DNA of 64,000 nt from Cryptomeria japonica (GCF_030272615.1 NC_081414.1:822301896-822365895), one strand, 5' to 3'; shown: positions 10,335-23,977, counted from the stretch's first letter. A program made the numbers and translations. The notes: generated by a model from the sequence alone, not told the origin.

Positions 10335-13150
10335 CATATAGAGATATATAGAATACATGACACACACATGGATGGAGGATAATCGTGATGTTCCCTATCT
10401 CACCGAAGTGAGTGAAGTGAAATCATCCCCTCGCTAGAGGGAAGCTTTAAGAAGCTAGAGAGTTTTTGCATTACTTAGAAGAGAACCTTTCCAACCAATC
10501 GATTTCCTCTAAATCCCTTGTAGGAGCCCAATCTAGAATGACTATTACACCTTTGCATCAATCAGAGGTAAGCCCAAGTAAGAAGATAAGAGTCTAGCAA
10601 TTTGGCAATTCAAAATTCTTACAATATTACTTCAAATATCAAGGGGGAAATTCATGAAGTAAATAGCACTCTTGTCCAAGTTAATTTTTTGTCCTAAAGC
10701 ACTAGCATAGTCTAAGAGAATGGAGAACTAGCCTCTAGCCTCTACCACTGAGGCTAAACCAAATAATAGGTTATCATCCACAAATTACTAATTAGAGATA
10801 ACAAAAGGTCTTAAGTATTTGAGTTAGTTATTTTGGAAATTTTAAGTAATAATTAAGAGTTCTAGCAATATGTTTAACACCTTCAACAAAAATCACTAGT
10901 TTGATTTTGACGTTGACGAACATTAGGACAAATGTGCACAACAATATTTATTTCATTAGGTTCATTCTTATAACTAGAAACATATTTCATGTTGATTAAT
11001 CATTGATATATGGATGGCTTAGGAGACCTAAAACATTATTCAATTGAGATGAGGTCATTAAGGGCATATTCTAAGATATCAAAGTTATTACTACTAAACA
11101 ACTCATCAAGTGCATTCAAATCACGTAAAAAGAGATCCAACATGGTTTAGTAAGATTAATTTTTCCAATATATGCATTGATAGGAGAAAGAAGAAGAGAG
11201 AGAAGTAGAAGAGAGAGGAGGAGAAGAAAAAAATGAGAAAATGAAAAAAATGATGATTAAGGGGTAGAAAATATTGTTTTAAATTTTTGGTTTTCTAATA
11301 TAAAATGATAGAATTTTTTCAAAGAAATATCTTTAAATGATGTAATCTAATAAAATGATAAACAACTCAATAAAAAAAGAAATTAAGAAAATACAATAGA
11401 AGACATAAATAATTTATGTAGCTTTGATTTTATATTTTTTAGAATTGAAAGGTATGTATAAGATCACAAGTTCACTCAAATGTTTAATATGGAAAAGAGA
11501 TGGACTAAACTAGCTAGTAATTTAAGCAAAACTAAACTCTCTTCCACAAAAAAATGGAGTGTGAATGGACAAAACCTATTTAGTTTGGATAACTTTAGTC
11601 AAAGAAAGCCACAAAGAACACAGGTTCTATTCCTTTGTTGTTAAGAAAATGAATTGATTGTGATGTCTAATTAAGGACAAAATAGTGTATAATAACAATA
11701 TAAATAGATAAATAGAATTGTAGTCACATACATAAGAATAGGTAGTAGGAGAGACAAAACAATGATATAGACATGAACCATTGACTAAAGGTAGAGGGTT
11801 TTTGTATTGGAATAGTGTGTTGGGTGCCCTAGTCTTAGGTATTTGTGACTGACACAAAGGAGTAGTATTGCATATAGGAAGTTTTGTAGGTCTTTCTCTT
11901 AAAAATTCAATTAAAAATAGTTAGACAAGTGAATTGGGAAGTCTAGTCCAAGTATTTTTGCCTATCCAAAATTTGTTGCACCCTATGATAGTTTTCTCTA
12001 TGCATCTATAACTATTTCATTTTTAGATTTAAACCTACACAAACATAGAGAGGAAAATAGTTGTGGCTATATAGGAGATTACCTTAGGCAAACCCCATTT
12101 TTCAATATACCCACCTCTACGAATATCCAAATAGAAACTAAAATAAGTTGTGTCCTTTGAAACCTAAGTGTTTCTTAGATTTTTGCAAGCAATGACATAT
12201 GAAACATAAAAGGAAACCCTAATCAATTGTGTTAGAGTGAATTTGTAGATGGATAAACAAAAAATAGGGTACAAACCAACTCAAGACTGCATAAATGAAT
12301 AAATAATGGAAAGAGAATGGTAAATTTTATTTCTAAATATTAAATATCAGAAATGTGAGAACCACATACAATCATACCAAACCTTTGAGGAGAGGTACAA
12401 CTTGATCATTACTCAATAATTCCATATCATCCTCTAACATTCCTTGAAGCTTCAATCATCTTTCCGTAATGGTGAATGAACAATGTTGTAAACTTGATAT
12501 TTCATATTATGCTTCAAACATGTAGACCCATGTGATCAATTTGATAGAGCTTTGCTATCATCAAGATTGCATATCAAAATGAGAAAAAGTTACTAGCTTA
12601 TATAAGTCACAAGGTTGGTTTTTGATAAAAAGTCGACATTAAATAATCAAAGACAAATAATGAGTCTAGAAGTTTCATAATGTCAAGGCTAACACTGTAA
12701 ACATTTTGGTGGCACATGTATGTTGGGCATCCTAATCCTACCAAAATAAGCTCTCCTAGAGGGAGATGTAAGAATTTAGGCCTCTGACATCATATTTGCT
12801 CCTCATTTTAGTTTTTGTTGTTGAATTAAGTGTGGGATGAAAGATGAATATTTGAAATAGAAATTTTAGAAACAACATTTTAAGCTGGGGGTAAAGTCAA
12901 GCATAAAAATGACCGTAAAGATCTTGGATTTTAAAAATTAAATCAAGTGTCTAAAAGAGTATCAAATTGAGCTCGCAATTAAGAAGTAAAATTTACTAGA
13001 TTACAATAGATCATTTTATTATGTTATTATTTCATTCTTTTAGATTCTTGACTTACTCCAACATTGTATATGATTCATGAGAACATCTACCTTCACATCA
13101 ATATGATTGCTGCACATATCCCTATCAAAAGAGTGTATGGAGCCAATTCT
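10335..13150. repeat. Duplicated block A, copy 1
   Basis: It starts with the phrase TATAGAGATATATAGAATAC and ends near GAGTGTATGGAGCCAATTCT at about 13150. The same 2.8-kb order of sequence follows directly at 13155-15955 and again at 28800-31625. Copies 1 and 2 are head to tail. It contains the LINE relic described separately; the remaining ~2 kb has no recognised content. Confidence 0.85.
10395..10990 (-). mobile_element. L1-type LINE reverse transcriptase fragment, copy 1
   Basis: Minus-strand pieces read like the region after the catalytic aspartates of L1-type non-LTR reverse transcriptase. They include SALGQKINLDKSAIYF, then RILNCQIARL, then SYLGLPLIDAKV and GWKGSLLSNA. In L1 elements this is the '(F/Y)xDD ... 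GQKINLxKS ... YLGxPL ... GWK' succession. The enzyme copies element RNA into DNA at the nicked target. The fragment has in-frame stops and lacks the N-terminal endonuclease and most of the RT. Confidence 0.7.
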
Positions 13151-13154
13151 ATAT

Positions 13155-15955
13155 ATAGAGATATATAGAATACATTGCACACACATTGATGGAGGAGAAT
13201 CATGATGTTCCTTGTCTCACTAGAGTGATTGAAGGGAAATCATCCCCTCGCTAGAGGAAAGCTTTAAGAAGCTAGATATTTTTTGCATTACTTAGAAGAG
13301 AACCTTTCCAACCCATCAGTTTCCTCTAAATCCTTTGTAGGAGCCCAATATAGATCGACTATTACACCTTTACAACAATCAGAGGTAAGCCCAAATAAGA
13401 ATATGAGAGTCTAGCAATTTGGCAATTCAGAATCCTTACAATGCTACTCTGAATATCATGGGGGAAATTCATGAAGTAAATAGCACTCTTGTCGAAGTTA
13501 TTTTTTTTGTCCCGAAGCACTAACATAGTCTAAGAGAATGGAGAACTAGCCTCTAGCCTCTACCACTAAGGCTAAACCAAGTAACAGATTATCGTCCACA
13601 AATTACTAATTAGAGATAACAAAAGGTCTTAAGTATTTGAGTTAGTTATTTTGGAAATTTTAAGTAATAATTAACAGTTCTAGCAATATTTTTAACACCT
13701 TCAACAAAAATCACTAGTTTGGTTTTGAGGTTGACAAACATTAGGACAAATGTGCACAACAATATTTATTTCATTAGGTTCATTCTTATAACTAGAAACA
13801 TATTTAATGTTGATTAATCATTGATATATGGATGGCTTAGGAGACCTAAAACATGATTCAATTGAGGTGAAGTCATTAAGGTCATATTCTAAGATACCAA
13901 AGTTATTACTACTAAACAACTCATCAAGTGCATGCAAATCATGCAAAAAGAGATCCAACATGGTTTACTAAGATTACTTTTTCCAAGATATGTAATGATA
14001 GGAGAAAGTAGAAGAGAGAGAAGGAGAAGAAAAAAATGAGAAGACATAAAAATGATGATTAAGGGATAGAAAATATTGTTTTAAATTTTTGGTTTTCTAA
14101 TCTAAAAAAATAGAATATTTTCAAAGAAATATCTTTAAATGATGCAATCTAATAAAATGATAAACCACTCAATAAAATAAGCAATTAAGAAAACACAATA
14201 GAAGACACAAATAATTTATGTAGCTTTGATTTTATTTTTTTAAGAATCAAAAGGTATGTAAAAGATGACAAGTTCATTCAAATTTTTAATATGGAAAAGA
14301 GATGGACTAAACTAGCTAGTAATTTAACCAAAACTAAACTCTCTTCCACTAAAAATTGGAATGTGAATAGACAAAACCTATTTAGTTTGGATAACTTTAG
14401 TCAAAGAAAGACACAAACAACACAGGTTCTATTCCTTTGTTGTTAAGAAAATTGGAATGTGAATGGACAAAACCTATTAATTGTGATGTTGTCTAATTAA
14501 GGACAAAATAATGTATAAATGACAATATAAATAGATAAATAGAATTGCAGTCACATAGATAAGAATAGGTAGTAGGAGAGACAGATCAATCATATAGAGG
14601 TGCACCATTGACTAAAGGTAGAGGTTTTTTGTATTGGAATAGTGTGTTGGGTGCCCTCGTCTTAGGTATTTGTAACTAGCACAAAGGAGTAGTATTTCAT
14701 ATAGGAAGTTTTGTAGGTTTGTCTCTTAAAAATTCAATTAAAAATAGTTAGACAAGTGAATTGGGAAGTCTAGTCCAGGCATTTTTGCCTATTCAAAATT
14801 TGTTCCACCCTGTGATAGTTTTCTCTATGCATCTATAACACTTTCATTGTTAGATTTAAACCTACACAAACACAAATAGAGGAAAATAGTTGTGGCTATA
14901 TAGGAGATTACCTTAGTCAAGCCCCCATTTTTTGGTATACCCACCTCTATGAATATCCAAATAGAAACTAAAATAAAGTGTGTCCTTTGAAACCTAAGTG
15001 TTTCTTAGATTTTTGCAAGCAATGACATATGAAACATAAAAGGAAACCCTACTCAATTGTGTTAGAGTGAATTTGTAGATGGATCAATAAAAAGTAGTGT
15101 ACAAACCAACTCAAGGGTGCATAAATGCATAAATAATGGAAAGAGAATGGTAAATTTTATATCTAAATATTAAATATCAGAAATGTGAGAACCACATACA
15201 ATCGTACCAAACCTTTGAGGAGACGTACAAGTTGATGATTTGTCAATAATTCCATATCTTCCTCTAACATTCCTTGAAGCTTCAATCATCTTTCCGTAAT
15301 GGTGAATGAACAATGTTGTAAACTTGATATTTCATATTATTCTTCAAACATGTACACCCATGTGATCAGTTTAATAGAGCTTTGCTATCATCAAGATTGC
15401 ATATCAAAATGAGAAAAAGTTACTAGCTTATATTTAAGTCACAAGGTTAATTTTTGAGAAAAAGCCGACATTAAATAATCAAAGACAAATATTCAGACTA
15501 GAAGTTTCGTAATGTCAAGGCTAACACTTTAAAACATTTTGGTGGCACATGTATGTTGGGCATCCTAATCCTACCAAAATAAGCTCTCCCAGAGGGAGAT
15601 GTAAGAATTTAGGCCTCTGACATCATATTTGCTCCTCATTTTGCTCCACATTTGAAATAGAAATTTTGGACACAACATTCTAAGTTGGGGTAAAGTCAAG
15701 GCTAAAAATGACCGTAAAGATCTTGGATTTTAATAATTAAATCAAGTGTCTAAAAGATTATCAAATTGAGCTCACAATTAAGAAGTAAAATTTACTAGAT
15801 TACAATAGATAATTTTATTATGTTATTATTTCATTCTTTTAGATTCTTGACTTACTCCAACATTGTGTATGATTGATGAGAACATCTACCTTCACATCAA
15901 TATGATTGCTGCACATAGCCCTATCGAAAGAGTGTATGGAGCCAATTCTTATAGT
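13155..15955. repeat. Duplicated block A, copy 2
   Basis: Direct tandem repeat of block A. Divergence from copies 1 and 3 is a few percent by eye, with small insertions and deletions. Unlike copy 1 it continues into block B at its right end, as copy 3 does. Confidence 0.85.
13200..13760 (-). mobile_element. L1-type LINE reverse transcriptase fragment, copy 2
   Basis: The minus strand shows FVDDNLLLGLALVVEARG, an F-x-D-D box typical of reverse transcriptase. A stretch reading NFDKSAIYFMNFPHDIQ, then VRILNCQIARL, then YLGLPLI follows. The order matches plant L1 LINEs. Stops and a frame change interrupt it. The equivalent parts in copies 1 and 3 are similarly broken, so the LINE was already decayed or decayed in parallel. 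Confidence 0.75.
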
Positions 15956-16637
15956 TTATATATATATATATTTTTTTTCATAAAGTTCTCACTGTTGTAG
16001 CAAAAAACATTAGTAGAGGGTCGATTAAGCCTCTACCCGTTTGCTTAAATTTGGTTAGAAAATGACTTCTTTGCATCTTCAATCTCAATGCTAGTTAAAT
16101 ATCTCTGTTCGTGGCCTATCTTTAGCCATAATTTTGTGGACTTCCTATAAGATTTATTGTGTAGATTATCTAATTGGTTTCGTGGCGATTTCTGGGTTTA
16201 CAAGTTGTCTTTACATTGCAAGGCTTTTAAGGATTTATTGGTGTATCTGCACTCATGCCTTACGTTGGCAGTTGGCACTATGCAACCCCATTTTCCTTGT
16301 CAATGCCACTCAACATAGGAAGCTTTGACTGAAGAGAAGCAAGTTGGTTCAACGTTACTTTCCTTGGTGTAATTGTTGTCTATATTTCTCACGATAGATA
16401 CTTTCTTGGTGGAAATATAGCCACCTAAGTCATTTAAAGTGACATCCATCATCATCATAGGAACCTCCATTCATCACGATCACACAACGTATACGTATAT
16501 TTTAAATCTTTATTCTTCCAACAACGTATACGTGACCTCACATTTCGTCTTACACAGTTGTGCGTTTTTTTGTCCCTCTTCCTCAATAACACGATTCCTC
16601 TACGTTCAACAATTTCTACTACTCTAGATACCTGCAC

Positions 16638-17128
16638 GTGGCCCTCCACGCATACTTTTCACTTTGCCAGCCAATAGACACTAATTCGTTTTATAAGCAA
16701 GATGTAATTAAGGGACATCAACTCAAGAATGAAATAATAAGTCTTAATCCACAAAAATTTAACATGATTCAAGAGTTATTCACTAAGATAAAATTGCTAA
16801 GGATAAATCTTAAGCAATATGAACAATTGACCCTCAGTGTCTTATCAAAGTTAGATCCTCATTATTTATTTAATGTTTGTTTCTACTTTTCATCCAACAA
16901 AGAAAGATTTTGGTTATTTATTTAATGTTTGTTTCTACTTTTCATCCAACAAAGAAAGATTTTGGTTCATGCCTCATTGTGCCTTCTCTTTCAAAATTTT
17001 CTACTAAGCTCACCAATGAGAAAGATGAGATAATTCAAATAGGTACGATGAAGCCATCAAAGTATCAAGAGCTTAATTCAATTGAACAAAAGGATTCTGA
17101 ATATAAGGGAAAGAAACAAACGGAGTAG
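16638..17128 (+). mobile_element. Copia gag relic, copy 1
   Basis: The translation contains SLNPQKFNMIQELFTKIKLL, then LTLSVLSKLDPHYLF, and further on KLTNEKDEIIQIGTMKPSK. This resembles the UBN2-type gag of plant Copia elements, which has the pattern 'FTKFKSLLLQLKQ ... LILSILSKLGPEYSVFVSTFH ... LTNEQDKLIQMGT'. No pol region follows. It is a broken fossil. It is essentially identical to 32289-32779. Confidence 0.65.
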
Positions 17129-17180
17129 TTAAGGGACATAAATCAGAGTCTTCGTCTTCCTCATTGAAAGCGAAAACTAA

Positions 17181-17844
17181 TGCAGGAGCATCCTGCCCTC
17201 CGTGTTAGATTTGGAATATCAAAACAGGAAGATTAATATGCAGTAAAAGCTGATAGGGGCATCGGTTATTTTAGAAATGGCCAAATACAGATTATAACAG
17301 GCATTGGCTTTAATAAAGAGAGTGGAATGGAGGAGGGTAGAATATTGAAGGAAGTAAAGAGAATGGGCAGCGTATCCTAAGGAATGGTTTCAGCCATAGA
17401 AGGAATAGATTGAAAGCCGCGATGAAATATATAGTGATCATCGTCCTTAAATGATAAGGGGAGGTGCATAAAAGGGGGGGCCGTTAGTGAGAGGGCTAGG
17501 TTGCGTAGGAAGAAAAGAGGCCTGTTAAGGAATTAAGAGCATGAAACAAATAGGTATGGGGGGTAGGGCTTCGGAGTAGCAAGTGAGCACTGAGCAACGA
17601 TCAAAAGGAGATGGGGTGGTTGCACACGATAAGGAGAACGACATAGGAGGCTCCGTGGGGTGTAGTGCACAGTGGAAATAGAATATAGGGTGTGTGGACA
17701 AAGATATTAAATAAATTTGGTCAAGGTTGGCTGTATGAAAGGTGAGAAAGGAATAAATTGTGTGTTGAGGAGAAATTCATAAAGGGAGCTGTGACTTTGA
17801 GTGCATAGTAAAGAGAAGTTGGAGTAAGAGGCCATTGTAGTTCA
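17181..17844 (+). mobile_element. LTR-like repeat, counterpart of 32832-33635
   Basis: It starts TGCAGGAGCATCC and ends GTTCA. It matches the LTR-like pair at 32832-33635 and 35497-36299 but is shorter. In this copy of block B no second LTR remains. Confidence 0.5.
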
Positions 17845-19162
17845 TGTGATGTACTAGTTAGTTTAAAATTTGATTGAATAAATTTGGTTTTGGTTGTAGT
17901 TGCATTTCAAATTTTGAAATCATAGAGTTTCTTTGTGGTTTCTATTTGTGTTTTGAATTATTGAATTTTAAAAGGTAGGAGGTTGATTTTATATTGTATA
18001 GTGGTATGAGAGAGGGTGTTCCTAAGTGTGTAAGTAGATCGCTGATTATGAGGCAGCTTGGTACATGGATCTTAGGGCAAACTCATGAGGAGAAGTCCCT
18101 TAAATGTATAAATAGATTGTCAAATGTGAGACAATTTGCACCAAATTTATCGAAGTTGGTCGATGGAAGTGCATCTTTTTTGTATAGATAGAACATCAAG
18201 AATAGACGCTGTATGTAAATTAGATAGTGGATTTGGAAGTGGAAGTAGAACTTCCGATTTGAGGCAACTTTGCACTGAGAAACTTACACATCATGTGTAA
18301 GAAAAGAGAAGAGAAAGAGAATATCAAGGTAAAGTAGGTATTTCCTATTACATAATGAAGGGAATAGATGTAAGACCAAGAGTTTGGATTTTGGACTTGG
18401 AATAAAGAACCAATTTCTGTAGACTTCAAAAATAGATAATAGAGAAAAGAGAAATAGAATGTATGATTGATAGAAGTAATGATGGAAGGGACATTCAAAA
18501 TTTGATTAAAGGACATATCAGATGTTGTAAAAGAGGAGAAGAAGGTTATAGAGAAGAATAATATTGTACATATGAAAGAGATGGTGTAAAATGGGATGAA
18601 GGATCTCATGAACAAAGTGGCTATATTGACCAAGGTAATTGAAAATAAGACTAGAATTTTAGAGTTCAATTTAGAGGAACCTAAAGAGGAAAGTGAAAGT
18701 TATCTTGAAGAGGTGGCGACATTGAATGTTGCTGATTTGAGCAGTGCAAAAAAGAGTAATAATAACACAATATTTCATCATAAGTTTGAAAATGAAGATG
18801 TGATTAAAGAAATGCTTGAAGAAGGTAAAGGTATAGAAGATACCAAAGTTTTCATGTGATGTACTAGTTAATCTAAAATTTGATTGAATAAATTTTGTTT
18901 TGGTTGTGTTGGATTTGAAATTTTGAAATCATAGAGTTTCTTTGTAGCTTCTATTTGTGTTTTGAATTATTGAATTTTAAAAGGGGGGACGTTGTTTTTA
19001 TATTGTATTAGTGGTATGAGAGACGGTGTTCCTAAGCATGTAAGTAGATCATTCGTTATGTGACAACTTGGTAGAAGGATCTTAGGGCAAAGTCATGAGG
19101 AGAAGTCCCCTAAACATATAAATAGATTGTCAGATGTGAGGCAATTTGCACCAAATTTATTG

Positions 19163-20432
19163 TGTAATGCCCCGGCAAGAACCCTAAAGGAAAACAACAC
19201 TACTAGGCAACTAAAGGGTGAAATAATTTTTTTAAAAGATTCAGTGCATTAATTATTACATTACAACACATTCAATAACACATGTGGAAGTCTAACACAT
19301 GAATTCCTAAAGGGTTACCAATGAAGATTAATTCATAACTAAAACAACATCATAAGGTTAATCCATTTATCCATCTAATTATGGAACTCAAATACATCTA
19401 ATTAAATACTCATGTGACTCAAACTCACAATACACAAGTGACCGTAAGGAGAGAGTGTCATCGCATGGCTTAAGGTGGTTACCCTAGCTCAGCCTCCATA
19501 GGTCCCAACGCCCATCCTAGGTTATCCTGGTAACCTTTTCTGAGCCCCTGGCTTCATCTAATTATCATGCAGACTCTACCAACCCTTTGTGATGACAAGG
19601 TGTTAGGTTTTCCATTCTAGGCCTTCCCACTACATCTTGAGCCTATACGAGCACTCAACCATGTGCGAGGTACAATATCTTAATTAGTATTACAACTACC
19701 CACCCCCTAAACAATTATTAGATTATCACTTATTAATTGAATTTCGAGGGGTTATCCTGCCAACTACTTTGGGTGCGTCCCCCACTCGAAACCCACTCTC
19801 TCAAAGGACACTAACAGATATGGTCTCTCTACGAGAACCCTATGGCAAAAGTGACAGCCAAAACTAATCTTGACAAAGTATAAGTGAAGAAAACATAATT
19901 CAATAACCTAGGATTGACCATTTGGAACAAAACACACAATGGTTCAAATCAACAGGGTTACACAAACAACACCTGATCGAGAGGGTACGACATCCATTAC
20001 GACATGACAACAACTCAAAACAAGAATTGCAATGCAAATAAGCTCTTACCAAAGATACCATTTTCACTAAAGATCCTAATACAGGCAATCTTTTTAAAAC
20101 AGTCAAAAGCATTAAATACTTGTAAATATCGATATTTAAAAATTATAGAAAATACAACTATGCTGATAAAAGAAATTTGGAGTTGTCATTTGTCGAGTAA
20201 GGCTAAAATTAACCACATTTAAATAAATAAAAGTAACCCCCTCAAGAAAAGTCAATGCATAATCACTTTAATTAACTCACTAACTTATATTCATGATTAA
20301 TCAATAAAAGGAACCTAAATATATGTTTTCAACAAAATAAAATAAATCCCAAAATAAATATATATAATAATCTAATATATGTATATAGATATATAATCAT
20401 CGAATATATACCCATATAAATATATCATATTA

Positions 20433-20440
<8 letters not shown>
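19163..20440 (-). mobile_element. Incomplete 3' LTR of the Gypsy element
   Basis: It aligns with the right LTR from the TGTAATGCC edge through the stretch with ATATATACCCATATAAATAT. Its inner end runs into a TA/GA microsatellite, so the polypurine tract junction cannot be placed. Confidence 0.75.

Positions 20441-20478
<38 letters not shown>
20430..20478. repeat. TA then GA microsatellite
   Basis: A TA dinucleotide run followed directly by a GA run marks the place where the left Gypsy LTR stops matching the right one. Confidence 0.9.
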
Positions 20479-20632
20479 CGCTCTCATCTTCATTGCATCC
20501 TCCCAAGTTGCCATGGTCTCATCATTTGGGTCCCATAGGACCCTTACCTGGTTGATGGTACAACCCCTGAGGGTCAACTCCCGACACTATAGAATTGTGC
20601 ATGAGCTTCATAGAAAGCTGCACGTCCTCGAC

Positions 20633-21835
20633 CTACAAAGTGTTCCAATCAAGAACATGTGTCACATCAGGATGATAAGGTCGAAGAACTAAAACATGAA
20701 GGACATCGTGGATGCGGGATAGGCTCGGTGGCAAGGTAAGATAGTAGGCAATAGGTCCTATCCTCTCAAGGATCTCAAAAGGGCCAAAAAATTGAGATGC
20801 CAACTTAGAACCCTTTTCATAACGGATCAGACTCTTTCGCGGACTCACTCTCAAGAATACATGGTTGCCAACAAAAGACTGGCGATCTACCCTATGAGCA
20901 TTTGCATACTTCTTCTGCCTATCCTGTGCAGCTACCAAATGCTCACGAATCCGCTCAACTTGTTGCTCCATCTCTCGAAGAATATCCAGTCCTATACGCA
21001 CCCTATCCTCTAACCGATTCCAACTCAAAGGGGTATGACAAGGATGACCATACAATGCTTGGAAAGGAGACATACCTATGGAGCTATGATATTTATGGTT
21101 ATAAGTAAACTCCACTAGATAAATATAATCCTCCCAGTGCAACTTCTGGTCCATAACATGCATGCAAAGCATGTCAACCAAAACCTAATTCACTCACTCG
21201 GTCTAACCATTTGTCTCTGGATGATAAGCTAAACTAAAGTTCAACTGGGTCCCCAAAGCATGCTGAAGTGCAGTCCACAAGGCTGACGTAAAGACATGAT
21301 CTCTATCAGAAGTGATCCGCCTTGGAATCCCATGCAACCTCACTACCTCTTCCAAGAAAACCTGTGCCACCACTATTGCTATATAGGAAGCTCAAATAGG
21401 AACAAAATGAGCAACTTTGGTCAATCCGTCAACAATGACCATGATGGCATCATGACGACATGAAGAAATAGGCAACCCAACAATGAAATCCATTTAAATG
21501 ATGTCCCATTTCCAATCCGATACCAGATTAGGCTATAAAAGCCCTGCCAGGTGTTGATGCTCCACCCTCACCTGCGAACATTCTAAACACTTTGACACAA
21601 AATCAACAATGTCACTTTTGAAACTAGCCCAATGATAAATCTGTCTAAGATCTACATGCATCTTACTGACACCTAGATTTGCCGAATAAGGTGCACGATG
21701 GGCCTCAATCATGATCAAAACACAAAGACCCTCCAAAGGAGGTACATAGATCCGTCCAAGATGACGAAGAAGACCATCTACATCAAGGGTATATCCAGAA
21801 AATCTACCCTCTAATGGCCTTCCGAACTCCATCAC
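20633..21835 (-). mobile_element. Gypsy integrase region (fossil)
   Basis: Minus-strand translation gives an N-terminal zinc-binding stretch with H and C residues (VSKMHVDLRQIYHWASF, then CLECSQVRVEHQ). The C-terminal part contains EFTYNHKYHSSIGMSPF, YGHPCHTPL and the GPF/Y-type module FFGPFEILERIGPIAYYL. This is the integrase that joins element DNA to the host chromosome. The GPF/Y module followed by RIHDVLHV is typical of plant chromoviruses; a chromodomain itself could not be identified. Confidence 0.8.
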
Positions 21836-22225
21836 GGATCTAACATCTAGCTACTAGGTATCTTGAGGAAGAACTCCGAGAATTCTCTCTCTCAAGTCCA
21901 CTCCAAGGGACAATGCTGCAACCTCATGTCGCCTACGACTCAAAGCATCTGCCACTACGTTCTCTTTCCCCTAAATCTATCAAACCTTAAAATCAGACTC
22001 ACAAAGGAATTCCATCCATCTTTGCTATCGAGCATTCAAGTTCGGCTGCATGAAAATATACTGCAAACTACAATGATCACTATGCAGCTCAAATTGACGC
22101 CCCAACAGAAAATGTTGTCATCTAACCAATGCATGCACTACAGCTGCCAACTCCAAATCATGAACTAGATAGTTCAACTTGTGGTCCTTGAGTTTACGAG
22201 ACTCATAGGTAACCACACGTCCGTC

Positions 22226-23208
22226 CTACATAAGCGCTGCACCTATACCTTCTAAAGAGGCATTTGTGGATACCATAAAATGTCTGGATGGATATGGGAC
22301 TGCCAAAATTGGAGCACTGACAAGGAGTTCCTTCAAGGTACAAAAAGATGACTCACATTGCTCTAACCAAACAAACTTCTTCCCTTTCCTCTGAAGAGAA
22401 GTAATCAGGTGACCTATCCAAGGAAAACCCTGAACAAAGCGATAGTAATATCCAGCCAAACCCATAAAACTCTAAACTTCTTAAACATTGGTCGGCGCTG
22501 GCCAATCCACTATGGTTTGGATCTTTGAAGGATCTATGGATACACCTTCTCCCGAAATAATATGACCAAAATAGTTCACCTCTTCCTGGAAGAAATCAAA
22601 CTTCGCCAATTGGCATTAAGTTGATGCTCCCTCAAGCACTGCAATACCTATCGCAAGTGACCCTCATACTCTTCCATAGGTCAAGAATAAATCAATATGT
22701 CATCCAAGAACACAAGGACAAAATGATCAAGGTAGGTGCAAAAAACCCCATTCATGAGGCTCATGAAAACTGAAGGCGCATTCATGAACCCAAATGGCAC
22801 CACTGTAAACTCATAGTGACCATAATGAGTACGAAACTTCATCCTATGAATGTCTACATCATGAATGTGCAACTGATGATACCCAGATTTCAGATCAGTC
22901 TTAGAGAACACCTTGGCTCTGTTAACTTGATCTAAAAGATCATCTATACCAGGCAATAGATATTGATTCCAGATGGTTACCTTATTTAGTTGTTGGTAAT
23001 CAATGCATAACCAAAGAGAACCATCCTTCTTCTTAACAAAGATAATAGGCACACCCCAAGGGGAAACACTTGGACGAATGAACCCCTTGGCCAACAATTC
23101 CTCCATCAGCAACTTAAACTCACTCAACTCCTGAATAGTCATCCGAAAGTCAATGCGAAAGTCAATGTCTCGCTTCAAAGGTATACTAGGAATATCCAAT
23201 GGAAACAT
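22226..23208 (-). mobile_element. Gypsy reverse transcriptase and RNase H region (fossil)
   Basis: The reverse transcriptase part reads [20 protein letters not shown], then [15 protein letters not shown], then [12 protein letters not shown] and [12 protein letters not shown], with the L-D-D catalytic box. RNase H follows with VQGFPWIGHLITSL and ASLEGIGAALM. The spacing and motifs are those of Ty3/Gypsy elements. Confidence 0.9.
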
Positions 23209-23822
23209 ATCAGCATACTCTCGAATATCCTGAGTTCTGCACTAGGAACCAAGTCAATACGAAAGTCTATGTCTTGCTTCAGAGGTATACTAGGAATATC
23301 CGATGGAAAGACATCAACATACTCTCGAAGAATAGGGTGACTATCAAGATCGATTTCTCGACTCTCTTCCTCATCCACATCCTCAAGAGAAACTACAAAA
23401 AGCTGACACCCTAGAAGCATACACCGCTTAAGTTGCATAGCAAAAATCATATGTAAGGATATCGATCTTTGAACTCCAATGATCACCACTTTCCTGCCAT
23501 TGTCATCTAAACACTCTACTATCTTCTGATGATAGTCTACATGAGCACTTTGAGATGATAGCCAATCCATCCCCAACACCACTCCATAGGATCCCAAAGG
23601 AATGACTCGAAGGTCAACTAAAGTCGTAGAGGGTCCTAGGTCCAGCTCACAACTGGGAACAAGGGCATCTACGGACACACGCACCCCAGTAGCCAACTCT
23701 ACTTGCCACCTATTCGCCTTCTTAGGAGATGCGAGCCCGCACCACTCCACAATGGATGAAAAAATGAAAGAATCTGAAGCACCAGAGTCAAAAAGTACAG
23801 AGATAGGAATACCATACAACAC
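23209..23822 (-). mobile_element. Gypsy protease region (fossil)
   Basis: The stretch contains LFDSGASDSFIFSS, the D-S-G active-site motif of a retropepsin-like aspartic protease, then VVLGMDWLSSQSAHVDY, which is the usual second conserved block. It lies directly before the reverse transcriptase, as expected. Confidence 0.8.
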
Positions 23823-23977
23823 ACCTACGACCTCAATAACTATACCCTAATGCTCAGCCTAGCGGTCATCAACTACTAAAACAACTCTGTGGAATCTACT
23901 TGCATCCCCTACTATCAGCTTTGATGTTGTTGGCCTCTGACTCCCCATCTGGTGAGAACACTGAGGGCATTGAGCGG

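Larger units (their letters stand above)
15956..19156. repeat. Duplicated block B, copy 2
   Basis: This continues block A copy 2 and corresponds to 31626-34640. It holds a Copia gag relic (16638-17128) and an LTR-like repeat (17181-17844). Near its right end a ~300-bp stretch (18855-19156) repeats 17845-18150 directly, beginning TGTGATGTACTAGTTA. The Gypsy LTR begins just after it. Confidence 0.75.

Noticed and set aside
16439-16649. Short frames on both strands identical in two places (also 32090-32300)
   Set aside because: Their identity reflects the near-identical 875-bp island, not coding constraint; overlapping frames on both strands are equally preserved.
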